NCBI GenBank assembly: GCA_002245135.1
Contig: NGBS01000585.1
Coordinates: forward strand, 186,001 to 250,000
DNA length: 64,000 bases
DNA from: Proteromonas lacertae
Lineage: Eukaryota; Sar; Bigyra; Opalinata; Proteromonadidae
Direction: 5' to 3'
Both the position numbers and the translations under genes were made by a program. Under the pieces are notes generated by a model that saw only the letters and a program-made list of their open reading frames with translations, made no database searches and had not been told where the DNA came from. Of the stretch, positions 1 to 11,280 are shown piece after piece (position 1 is the stretch's first letter; each line of letters begins with the position of its first letter).

Positions 1-476
1 TCTTCCTTCTGACAATTTTTCTGGAACTAAATTTCTTAATAACTGCATACTTCCTTGAATATTCATCATTAAACCACCAAAAGATATATAAATAGACACA
101 TTTTGATTATCTTGTTGATCATATTTAAATAATTTACCATGCATAGCATATTCATAATGATCAAGAAGAGTAGGCTATTTTTATATAAAAATCACATTAT
201 ACAAGAACATGCGGCTCAAAAATACCATTATCAGGTTCACCTTTTAGATTTATTGTCTTTGCAAGTGCAATTGTTAAATTATCTGTAGATTTGCATGGAT
301 AAACATCTATATTAATATCTAAAGTAATTTCAACGTTATCTTCTGATTTTACTACAAAACGAGAAACTATAGAATAAAAAGTATTGAATTATACCCTTTT
401 CAAACTTTTTTCCATCTGGATCAATTTTTTCAATACGAAATTTATCTTCAAACAGAACAAAATCGGTTTCTGACAT
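1..476 (-). CDS. POLR2H: RNA polymerase subunit RPB8 (ABC14.5), 3' end outside window
   Basis: Shared small subunit of RNA polymerases I, II and III. Read on the minus strand from the ATG at 476, three exons join in frame across two 28-nt introns (394-367 and 202-175, both GTATAA...ATAG). The product starts MSETDFVLFEDKFRIEKIDP and goes on GKKFEKVSRF, VEITLDINIDVYPC, DHYEYAMHGKLF and YISFGGLMMNIQGS. This matches the whole RPB8 family pattern: an N-terminal FED..F....DP.GKKF..VSR block, LD.NI..YP, the YAM.GK motif and Y.SFGGL.M...G. About 130 residues are visible; the last few beta-strand residues lie beyond base 1. It is transcribed divergently from LTN1 with only 71 nt between the starts. 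That spacer carries an inverted TCAAGCTT element that could serve both genes. The identification is based on sequence similarity and is strong. Confidence 0.9.
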
Positions 477-513
477 TTAATTTCTGGTAAAAAATGTAAT
501 GTAATCTACAAAA

Positions 514-530
514 TTCAAGCTTTTGCTTGT
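514..530. promoter_or_regulatory. Inverted CAAGC/GCTTG element in divergent promoter
   Basis: CAAGCTTTTGCTTG at 516-529 is a near-perfect inverted repeat in the 71-nt spacer between the RPB8 and LTN1 starts. Closely similar elements lie upstream of several other genes in this window, for example at 34943-34960 and 50625-50639. A promoter role is inferred from its position and recurrence. Confidence 0.45.
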
Positions 531-547
531 TAACAAATTAAGTTCAA

Positions 548-3500
548 ATGAGTAAAAACAGAAAAGGTAAAGGTGTTAATTCATCATCAAAAAGCGAACA
601 ATCGTACAATCTATTATGTGAGTCAGGTACTGGAATGTTAGACTTCTCATCAGTTACAATGATCAACTGTCCAACTTTACAAAATGTATCGCCATTAACT
701 TCTTCACCATCTCAATTAAGTCCAATGTCTAATCCTGAATTTTTAGTGGCATTGAAAAAAATTAGTTCAAAAGATGACACAACCATTACCAAAGTATGAT
801 TAATATATCATTTATCATGCTAAATATAGGGATTACAATCATTTGAAGAGTTGATAGATAAAGAATTACCTCAAACCTGCGTGTTATATGCAGCTGAGTG
901 GAGTGATCATTATGAAAAACTATTGTACAATAGAGACACATTCATCAGAAAAAGAGCGCATCAATGTATTATATAAACATTTATAAATTATCAATTTAGT
1001 AATGGGATTGTATGGAGCAAAGGTTAAGAAAGGAATATCTCCTTATTTAGATTTAGTATTACCACACTTGTTTCTAGGTATGTCAGATCCCCAACAACGA
1101 ATTCAAGAAGATGCAATTAAATCCTATCAGATGATCTTCACAACAGACAGAGCTAAAGAAACGATATATCAGAAATACACTAAAAGTTTATTAAAATATT
1201 ATAATAAAATATTAACTAATATAAATAATTATGATAAAAACATTACTGATAGATTATTACAGTCTATTTACACATCATTATCATTTTTGATTAATGATTT
1301 ACCTCAAACTCTGTTTGAGGAAATGTCATCCAATAAAAATGAAGGATTTGAACTAGTATTTAATAATTATATATTATGTTTATGATAGATTTTAACTCCA
1401 AAGTTTTTCCAACAAATGTCATCAATTGAATCTCTTCAAATAGTGGAAAGTGTAATGAAAATAATCCAATCATCTTTAAAGAGAAAATATGATATTATAT
1501 TAAATACTAAATGTAATATTATACAGCAGTTAATAAAAGGAATGAATAGATATTGTAATATGTTTATCTATTGGGATATTTTATTACAATTTATTAAGAT
1601 GTATATATATATTATAAATATTATAATCCTATACCAAATAGTTATCCAGAATCATTTAATTGTATTCAGAATAGTAAAGGTATAATGAACGCAATAGAAA
1701 GATTATTAACAAAGTATAATATATGTATATATTATTATTGTAATAGTAATGATATTGAGAAATATTCAACAGTTGTTTATCCACATCTATTACCATTATT
1801 AGATTCAATTCATCAGTATTTTATACACCTTATATATATTATTATTCATAATAGATCATGGAAAGATAATTTCCCAAGTCATATTTTATCATTTTTCACT
1901 TCATTATTCTCTTCATCAGAAATATTAACATCATCCTCATCATCATTTACAAAAAGTGAATTGTATTTTGATACATATATTGAATGTACTCTTTATATTG
2001 CTACAATTCCTGATTTATCCAATGATATTTATGATAATATGAGTGTTCATATTTATGCATTAATATTATTAGGATTAAACAACTCTGAATACTTTCAATA
2101 TTTGATCAGTATGATAATTGTTGTATTTTAATTCTTTTAGATTTATTAAGATTCTATTCATCTACCAAAATAAATGAATCAATTCAACAAACAATCTTTA
2201 CTCAATTAAAGAATAGAATGATTAAAGATATTTCTGATAATAATATCAAATATGTATCATTATATTCTCAGTTATTCACATCTGTTGATATTGATATTTC
2301 AACTACTTCGCAGTTATTTCAAGATTTAATAAAAGAATATATTCAGTTATTATCTCAATCAACAAGTTCTTATATTCAGAATAAGAAAGAGAACTGTCAA
2401 TTGGTTGTTATTAATTACTTTATATTTTGCTTAGTTTTCATTGAAAAGTATATATACATTTCATATTGTTTTAATGTATATAGATATGGATTAGGTTTTA
2501 TTGCTTCAACATATTCTACACCAATAATATTCATCCAGCAATTTATAATATCATTCATTAACTATTATTTACAATATACAATAGATAATAATGAAAATTC
2601 AAAAGAATTATATCAACGATCAACTCAATTGATTCATGATTATGTTAATAACAACTGTAAAGACCTATCTTTATCAATTTTATATGATAATTATTGTAAA
2701 TCAGATATATCTTCACTTTCTCAATCTTCATTAGATGTATTATATTTATGTATTTCAACCTATCTAAAAACAGAACCATTATTTGAGCCAAATCAAATTA
2801 TATCTTCAGATAAATATAATAATATCACTAATATATGTGATTCTGTATTAAAATCCCAATCTCAATATGGCTCATTGTTTACTGAGACTTTATTTGAATT
2901 GAACTTATGTTCATCAGATTATATTGACAAATTTACTAACAGTTTAATATCTAATATTAAACCGCTTCTTCAAAAATGTTCAAATGAAGAATCAGAAGAT
3001 GGTATTGATTCGTTATTCTGTTATATTGATTTATTGATAAAATTACATTCTTTTCTTCATGATGATGATAATGCATCTTCAATTGTATTGGATATTATAT
3101 TGTTATTGCCAATAATGTATATATATATAAATATATATAATATGTTTTTAGTAAAGATGAAGAGAAGATCACTCAATGTAATGAAATTAGAAAAACATTA
3201 TTACAGTTTCCTCTATCCAATAACAGTAATATAAACTTTCCAATTTTCACATCCCAACTAGAAGTATTATTAGCTAAACATACTGCACAAACTGTATATT
3301 CATTTATTACTATTAGTTATAGGCTATAACTGAATATTTAGATTCATTATTTACACTTCCATCATCATATTTACAAGTAATAATGCCTCATTTAAATATA
3401 TCAGTTTTACAGTCTTCATTTTGGTTAAATGCTTTAGAAAAACATGTTTCTATTGATAATTTACGTAATATAATAAAGCCAATGTGTTTACATATCTGCG

Positions 3501-5918
3501 ATGAAGAATGTGGAAAATCTATCATATTATATTTGACCAATATTTATATATTGGTATATATTGATTTAATAGCGTATAGATATTTATTTTAATTGCTTCT
3601 ATTTATAATATAGAAACGAAGAAGAGATATTCCAAAATGTAAAGTTATCAAAGATATATGATGACTATACATCAAGTACAAATGAATATGTTAGAAATAT
3701 ATTGACAGAAAAGCCAGAATTTATTCATACAATAGTTGATGAATTGTTTAAGTTATTGCCTTCTATAAAGAATTTCAAAAGTATTGAATATATATTATTT
3801 ATCATATTTGTTGTTTTAGGTCATATTATTGATTCATATATTGATGTTTGGGAACAGTTAGTAACATATATGATAGGTGATTCTGTATATTATCAATCTA
3901 TCTATTAATGAATAGACTGTTTTATTAATGAAAGATATTGTTATTCATACACTATCGGAATTACAGAATAGTACATCTGATTTTGATCCGTATAGTTAAA
4001 TTTGTTTATTTATCAATAGAATAAAGTATGAAGTTTTACTGTTAATCATTCAACATTTACCTCAACAACAAGCCGATGAGATTCACTCCAATATATTGTC
4101 TCAAATAATTAATAATATTCAAGCCAAATCAAATATTGATTTTTTTATTGGATTATTAATTAATATTTCATTATTTACAATCTCTGATGAAACAGAATAT
4201 TATCCAATATTTGATTACTTACAAGAACAAGAAAGAGTCATTTTTAATGGTATTTTATACATCACATGTTATTATTATCAATAGAATCAACTAATCCATT
4301 GCTATATTTATCAATTTTCTTGCTTCCTATCAATAATTATGACAGTATTAGCAAATATGTTTCTCTTTATTCAAATTTAATATCAAACTCAATGAATAAT
4401 GAAATTACATCTTATAGTATAACTATTGTATTGTTTATTTCAATAGATGGAAAATTATTCAATCGAATTATAGAAATATTGAAAGTATTATACAATAATA
4501 ACAATAGCTTCTATAATAATGATGCTTTTATTAGCAATATAATCCAATTCTTATGGAGTAATGTTGATAGAATATTAACAGAAATATTTAATGGAAATTA
4601 TAATTATACATTAAGACAAAGAGATGTATTTATTAATACAATTAATCTATTACAATTATTAAAATCAAAGTATATAAATACATAATTTATTATTTATAGA
4701 GATAAATTACTTATTACAAGACAGAATTTCCCATTTGATGTTTTAACCCATAAGTTACCATTAGATATTATGAGAATAGTGTTATACTACTTTACTATAA
4801 TGATTCCTATGAGTATTATATAGTATATATTTATATTGAATAGATTATAAATATCCTGAAATTGAAGTAAATGAAGATGAAGAAATATCAAACACTTATA
4901 CTACAAAATGTCCAATCGAAATATCAGAAGAGTTTATTAAATCTTTAGTCGTTACAGATAATAATGATTTATACACTCCATATAAGCAATGGTATACTTT
5001 GTTACTATTAATGGAAAATATGAATGGTGAAACCAAAGAATTGCTTGTTTCATTCCTTAAACAAAATAATATAATCAATACAATGTTCAATCTATTGTTA
5101 CAGTTTATTCCAGTTCAAGAATTTAAATCTAAGCGTAAGAATAACAACAACAGCAAGTCAACTCAATCACCATTACTTCAAACATCTGAATATACTATTA
5201 TGAATTTGAATAATAACAATATAATTAATTATTTAGAATATATATTCTGCTATAGTGTATTTTTATTGCCAGCAGTTTCAAGAGATTGGTATGAATCATT
5301 AGAAGACAGAGCCAATAAAAACACAATTCGATTATATACTGAAAGATATATTACACCATTATTATTACAAAAAGAAATAATTTTACTCAAACATATCCCT
5401 GAAAAAGATAAGAATTTAATATTCCAATGTAAAACTAATGAAGTAAGTGTAGAGTATAGTAAAGAAGAAGAAACTTTCGTTTTTTCGATTACATTACCAG
5501 AATGTTATCCATTATTATTACCAACTGTATGATGATATATATTTTATTATTATTATTATTATATATCAATAGATTGACCCAAAAGCATTTCTCTCATCAA
5601 AAGGATCAAAACCATTAATTTTACAAATTCTGCATTTATTACGTTTTAGAAACGGATCGTTATTAAGTATTGCTCAGTTGTGGAAAGAATCAATTGATAA
5701 ATCATTTGATGGACTTGAGCCTTGTCCTATTTGCTATACGATTGTTCATTATGCTAATCATTCACTTCCTACAAGACAATGTGCTACATGTCAGTATTTT
5801 ATTATTATTTATATATTTAATAAATAGTAATCGATATCATAAGTTATGCTTGATGAAATGGTTTGAATCTTCTTCTAATTTCACTTGTCCTACTTGCAGA
5901 TCAAGATTTGTTCTTTAA
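548..5918 (+). CDS. LTN1: Listerin, RING E3 ligase of ribosome quality control
   Basis: Listerin ubiquitinates nascent chains stuck on 60S subunits, working in the RQC complex on the ribosome. The long HEAT/ARM-like alpha-helical body is split into about 20 exons by introns of 22-45 nt (for example 1725-1746, 22 nt). The N-terminus (FLVALKKISSKDDTTITK, then GLQSFEELI and RKRAHQLMGLYGAKVKKGISPYL) matches the Listerin N-terminal repeat signature. The C-terminus is a RING-CH/RINGv-like finger: CPICYTIV, LPTRQCATCHNRYHKLCLMK, then FTCPTCRSRFVL at the end, with an intron inside CATCH. Estimated length is about 1,550-1,600 residues, in line with yeast and animal Listerins. It diverges from RPB8 and converges on the next gene with a 150-nt gap. 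I checked the joins near both ends and some in the middle, not every one, so internal edges are approximate. Confidence 0.88.
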
Positions 5919-6068
5919 TTATTATTATTGTGATTATATATTATATATATTTTTTGTTTCGTTCGTTCTATAAATAAATGAAGATCTTTATGACTTTCAA
6001 GAAATATAACTAATATACTATACATTTATATACATAATATGATATATCAACTAATAAACAACTTTGTT

Positions 6069-7212
6069 TTACTTTCTTTGTTTATTAGAAACATACAAAG
6101 AGGTAGAATAATTCATAATTATGTCTTCTTCAATGTTTTTATCTTCATCTTGTTTATCAGTTATTGGAATCTTTTTTAAGGTAGATTTAGATCTATTTCT
6201 TCTTCGGAATATTCCAGTTCTTAATAAACAAAATACAATCACTATTATCACAATTAATCCACCTGCTATTGATCCACTACTTATACTACATTCACTTTCA
6301 TCAACTACACTCCAAACACCTTTATTATTATCAGTTAATAAACATTTTCTTCTCTTCATTCCACTTTTTGCTCCTCCACATTCTATCAACACTTCTTTTC
6401 CTCCTTTCTCAGCTGGAGTTCTTGGAAATCCAGAATCAGATTCACAAAATACTGCATCAAATCCTATTTCCACTTCTACAGTCTCAATCTCTGTTGATGG
6501 AGGATTTTGAATTGTAAAGGTATATTTCGTTTTTTCTACATATTCTAATGGTGATCCATATATTTCTCCAGATTTGGAATCTAATAACAATCCTAGTGGT
6601 AACTCAGGATTTACTGAAATTTCAAGATTTGTTCCAACTGCAATAAACAAATATACTGATTTTATTACTTCTCCAAATTTAAATGTTTTATTTGATGCTT
6701 TACTGGATGGAACTATCACTGGAATATCAGGAATTGAACATGATAATATAAATGAAAATGAAACTTGTTTTCCACTTCCACTTATTAAGATTGTGGTATT
6801 TACTGCATCAAAACTATTAGATATATAACCACTTATTCTTCCTTTCGAGGAATCAAATTTCAAAGTTGAGAATGGAAGATTAGGTATGATTGAATAAACT
6901 AAATTCTTTCCAGTTATTCTTCCTAATTCTAATCCATCATATTCTTTTCCACCTTCGATTGCTATATTATCTACATGTCTAATTATTACTGGTTCTACAG
7001 ATTCTTCAACATTCATTGTGATTGGATTGGATATTTCACCAGCATCATTATAACATTTGAATGTATATGATTTGGAGTAATTTCATTTCCAACTACTTCT
7101 GGTTTAGGATTATTATAACTGAAAGACTGTTCAGCATCCAAATGAGCGATACATAAACCTATTATGATGAAATAATCAGCATACATAGAATAAAAAATGA
7201 GAGATATTTCAT
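6069..7212 (-). CDS. He_PIG-domain single-pass surface protein, frameshifted near N-terminus
   Basis: Probable type I membrane protein. The ATG at 7212 gives a signal peptide (MKYLSFFILCLCIAHLDA) across a 26-nt intron (7184-7159). Two or more putative-Ig (He_PIG) units follow: FSYNNPKP then PNLPFSTLKFDSSKGRISG, and SVNPELPLGLLLDSKSGEIY, each with the family's P.LP.GL.(L/F)D...G.I.G pattern. Next come a cysteine-rich segment (FCESDSGFPR, IECGGAKSGMKRRKCLL, DESEC), one transmembrane helix (GGLIVIIVIVFCLLRTG) and a basic cytoplasmic tail rich in K/R, D/E and S. The signal-peptide frame and the rest of the protein differ by one base near 7071-7073, where the coding strand reads CCAAATC and CCAAAATC would restore the frame. 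This is either an A-run sequencing indel or a real lesion. The ligand is unknown. Similar C..SG.C..DG patterns appear in the repeat protein at the right edge. Confidence 0.7.
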
Positions 7213-7315
7213 GACGAATGAAATTCTAGAAATTTCTTGTTTTCATCAATTAAAAAAATGAATAATTACTTTAATATAAAAATTTAATAGTAAAATCCAA
7301 TAAATAAAGTTCTAC

Positions 7316-9156
7316 TTATAATTTAACAAAGTGGATCAAACCACTACTTCCATCTACATCCCATTTTGGATTTTTCTTTTTCATCTCTTCTTGTTTTTCT
7401 ACTGGGATATTAAACCCTACTATACTCTTCATTGTTCTAAATATAGCAAATGGACAAGGAAAATAAGTAACAATTGATTCTATCGGAGTTTCATATCTCA
7501 AATATCTATCATCCATCAATTTTCTATAATTAGCATCTCCTTTAAATATTAAACAATCCATCCCTGCATATTTATGATATATATCTTTTGGGAGATAATA
7601 AAAGCAATATGGACTATCATTATAGAATAATTCACTTTCAAATTTCAAACATCCATTTAACAAATATCTTCTCAAAGTATGACTTATTATCTTACATTCA
7701 TTTCCTATTGATGATAAAGTGACTAAAGCTGTCTCTAAATCAGGTAACATTACATCGCTTACAAATAAGGAGGCACATTTTACACTTACTGTTACTTTTT
7801 CTACAAAATGAGTTGTTAATAATTTGTATATAACAAATAAATCAGTCATTATTTCTAATCCTGTATTATCAGTTATCCAACAAATTCTTCCTTTTCCATT
7901 TAATGAATGTATGTAATTATATAGATTCTTTGTATCATCAACTAATATAACATTCTTTGATAAGTCTTGTTTGTTGTTTACTACTCCTGCTGATAATGAT
8001 AAATCTGCTTGATTTCCCCATAAAGATCTATGAATTAAACCTTCAAATAGTTTTTCATTCATATTCTATTGATAGAATATAAATATTAATCAATATACTT
8101 CTTCATGATAAAATCCTGATATTAATGGGGAAAAGAATAAGTCTTTACAATGTTCAAATGTTTCTTTTTTCTGTTGAATGAATGGATCTTTACCATAATC
8201 TATATAATGAATAAAATTAAAAAATGGAATAACTATATACTTTCACTTTCTGGTTTATAATATCCAACAATATCTAATATTCTTCGATATAAATATATTT
8301 CAAGAAAGTACCAAGGTCCTTCTAACCATTTTAATGGTCTAATTTGTGAATATTCTTTGTAATACTTTTTCCAATCATTTAACATTGGATCATCATTGTA
8401 TTGCTCTAATTCTGGTACAATACTGTTGCTTTTAATTTCTTCATTGATTTTTAATAGATTGTTGTTGATTGCTTCACTATAGTTATTTGATTTAATAACT
8501 GATTCGACAATAATACCTAATCTTCTATATACCGAATCATATGGGAAATTATTCTATTATTTAATAAAACTAATTCATATTTTCATACTTCTTTTTGATC
8601 AACTGTTACACACATCGGAAGTATATATTTCCACATTGTATGATTTTTAAACACCAAATGATCACAAAAATGAATATTATTTTCTCTAATTCTCATACTC
8701 TTATCAGAAATAAAAGATATTATCGAGTTCTCTTTGTAAGTAGAAATAATATTCACAATTTGGTTTAAGTCAATATTTGTGTCAATTATCACTATTATAA
8801 ATCTCATTGATGGCAATTCCAACAAAGATATCTGACTTTGAAGATCTTTAGGATCACATGTAATTGATTTGTTCTTTTCATCACCATTATTTACTATTAC
8901 TAAAAACTATAACATATATTTATACCTTTACTGTCATTTTTTAATGTAAAGATGGTAAAATTATAGTGAGCACATTTTGCTACATCTACACTAGGATTTA
9001 TAGCCATCTATTATTATTTTATTAATTATATATAACATCAATACCATTTTCACAATGTTCTTGTTGAAATGCTAGGATAGCGGTATTATCGAGAGTACTA
9101 TCGTTAAATGGACCTAAAATATAGTTTAAAATAATTAATATACAAATGCAAGCCAT
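7316..9156 (-). CDS. ARMT1: ARMT1/DUF89 damage-control phosphatase with novel N-terminal extension
   Basis: The C-terminal two-thirds is a DUF89 metal-dependent phosphatase (ARMT1 subfamily; damage-control phosphatase, also reported as a protein carboxyl methyltransferase). Hallmarks seen: WLEGPWYFLEIYLYRRI, RSLWGNQADLSLSAG (metal-site N and D), WITDNTGLEIMTDL (the DN..E..D motif), SVKCASLFVSDVMLPD, and LIFKGDANYRKLMDD. Five introns of about 26-45 nt were placed by eye. Upstream, exons beginning MACICPFNDSTLDN and running through SLLELPSMRFIIVIIDTN and MWKYILPMCVTVDQKE join in frame to the first DUF89 residues (NNFPYDSVYRRLGI) over a 35-nt intron. They add about 170 residues that I do not recognise. 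Either this is a true fusion or the extension is a separate short gene ending at 8583. Fusion is favoured because the downstream exon has no ATG of its own and the frame is kept. Confidence 0.82.
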
Positions 9157-9246
9157 GGATTTTTGATTTTAAAGGTGACGATTCAGTAACAAAAAAAGAA
9201 ACACAATTTTATACTTTACAAATCACAATTATTTTAACAATTCTAT

Positions 9247-10912
9247 TTATTTCTTTTGTATTCCACTCAAGCCTTCCATTGCTTGTTTAATTAAGTCTTG
9301 TATCTGTGTTTGAGCTTTATGAAGATCATCATAATAATCTTTCTCTTCTTCCATTTTTTCTTCTTCAGTTTTTGGTGTTTTTTTGATTTTTGGCTTAGCA
9401 GGTGGAGGTTTTGGTTGATGTGGTTCTGCAGTATTCTCTCCTCCTATGAAAGAATAACGAATATTGTTTGAAGAAAAATCAACGGTTACATATGGAAAAA
9501 CTGAGCTATAATGAAAGGTTAAATATTTATCAAGCTTTTTCGTCCATGTGAATGGAATATCATCTTCTATCTTCTGTTGACTTATTAATTTACCTTTTTC
9601 ACTAATAATATAAGTAAGAGAGATAATAATATATACTCATATTCAACAACTAATTTATCTTTAGAAACCCATAACATATTGTGATTATTATTATAATATA
9701 CATTTCCTATACCATTTTCATCAAATGTAAAAGCCATATTTCCATTTATATAATAACTATATATTGTAAAACCATTTTCATTTTTATCTACAGTTACTGC
9801 TGTTTTACCATTTTCATATTTACATATACTAGTTCCATCACTTCTTATTATTATACAAACATTATTATTTTTATATGTCACTTTATATTTTTCACTTATT
9901 TTTGTATCTATTATCACTTTTGGCTTTGGTTTCGGTTTATGTTTCTTTTTTGAAGCGGAATTTAAGAATGGTAAATCTTTAACTGCATCACTTATTGATA
10001 CTATTTCTATGTAATATTATATATAAACATTATTTTATACTATCTACTTCTTTCTTTGGTGTTTTTTCATTATTTTCGTTTTCTAATTCATTATAATCAT
10101 CATCATCAATTTTTGATTCTAATACATATGGAATATCAAGTGGTGAGTCTTTCAGACTAGGAGATTGTACTTTTTCAGATTCTAATTTTGATACAAAAAC
10201 ATCATTACTCTTTTCTTTAGATTCTTTCTTTGATCCGTCTATATATGTGTTATTCTTATCGAAATCAATTTCAATTGTTGTTTTTTCTTTTGTATTTTCC
10301 TTTCCATTTAGTAGTTTAATTGTGTTTAGAGTTTGGAAAATATAAATATTTTCAGATTGACTAATTTCATGTAGATTTGTTACTAAATGATTAAGATTGG
10401 TCAAACACTTCAAATTTGACAGATTAGAATATACAATTGGATTGTTATTTATAAATAAAATTGAAAGATTGCTTAATTCAGACAATGGAGTTAAATCTGA
10501 CAGTTTATTATAACTAATATTCAAATTCTGTAAATTGACTAATTTCTATATATAATTAAATAAATATAAAATTTACTTCTATTCCTTTCACCAACTTTAT
10601 TTGATTGTGAGATAAATTGAGCAGTTTCAAACAAATCAATGGTAATATTGGTTTTATTTCATTTATACAGTTAAACTAATATACATATATGGTACATAAC
10701 TTACAGCTAAATATAATTTCTCTAAATTCTTGAAGTTCGATATATCATTTAACGTAGTTATATTCTATTATTATAATACATTTATTTAATACATAATTAG
10801 ATTTGTTTAATTCTATAACTGAAGAACAATCGTGTAGTGGACAATTCACGTTTACTATTGAACCAGTACATATACATACTAGTGTTTCACTTAAAAATAC
10901 ATTATGTACCAT
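9247..10912 (-). CDS. Leucine-rich repeat protein with C-terminal FAM194/ERICH6-like domain
   Basis: Six exons joined over GTA...TAG introns of about 28-36 nt. The first ~190 residues are SDS22-type leucine-rich repeats (NLEKLYLAFNCINEI, LKLLNLSHNQIKLV, LVNLQNLNISYNKLSDLTPL, LSILFINNNPI). An acidic, lysine-rich linker follows (DDDDYNELENENNEKTPKKE). The next block (VCIIIRSDGTSICKYENGKT, YYINGNMAFTFDENGIGNVY) looks like the FAM194 domain of glutamate-rich protein 6 and C3orf20 relatives, with its ..DG....Y..G..A pattern. The C-terminus is proline/lysine-rich, then a short coiled coil (EEEKMEEEKDYYDDLHKAQT). FAM194 proteins are mostly sperm- or cilium-associated in animals, so an axonemal role is plausible, but that is inference from family and from nearby ciliary genes. 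The start at 10912 gives a cysteine-rich first exon. Confidence 0.68.
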
Positions 10913-11280
10913 TCTATAATTCAACTATAAAACGATAAACAATATTTTAAATTTATGGTTATTGAAAATTTTGATAAACCAATATTTAAGTAAAAGTATA
11001 ATATTTATAGAAATTTTATATAAGTTCTAATTAACTTATGTATATCAATTTGAGTTTGTATTGATGAAATCTACATATATTTTTCATTATGTTTTATTTT
11101 ACACTTTATATGACGACTACATTGCATTCTATAAGGTCTCGTGTTATTATTCCAATGTAAATGTTTTAATAGTTAAGTTTCATTTTATACATTTATACAA
11201 ACGTATTTAAGTATTATTTTGAATTTGATTTGGCTTGAAATTTTCAATTTGATTTTGATTTTAAAACTGAAAGAGAAAGC
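10913..11280. other. Intergenic spacer between LRR-FAM194 and TTC21B starts
   Basis: A 368-nt non-coding stretch between two divergent genes. I see no RNA gene and no convincing reading frame. The last ~60 nt before the TTC21B start are rich in TTTGAATTTGATTT-type runs, with a GCTTGA (11233-11238) that resembles the recurrent promoter element. The rest is featureless AT-rich sequence. Confidence 0.5.

Noticed and set aside
6121..6510. Plus-strand open frame opposite the He_PIG surface protein
   Set aside because: It is the antisense of a well-supported coding exon with no domain of its own.
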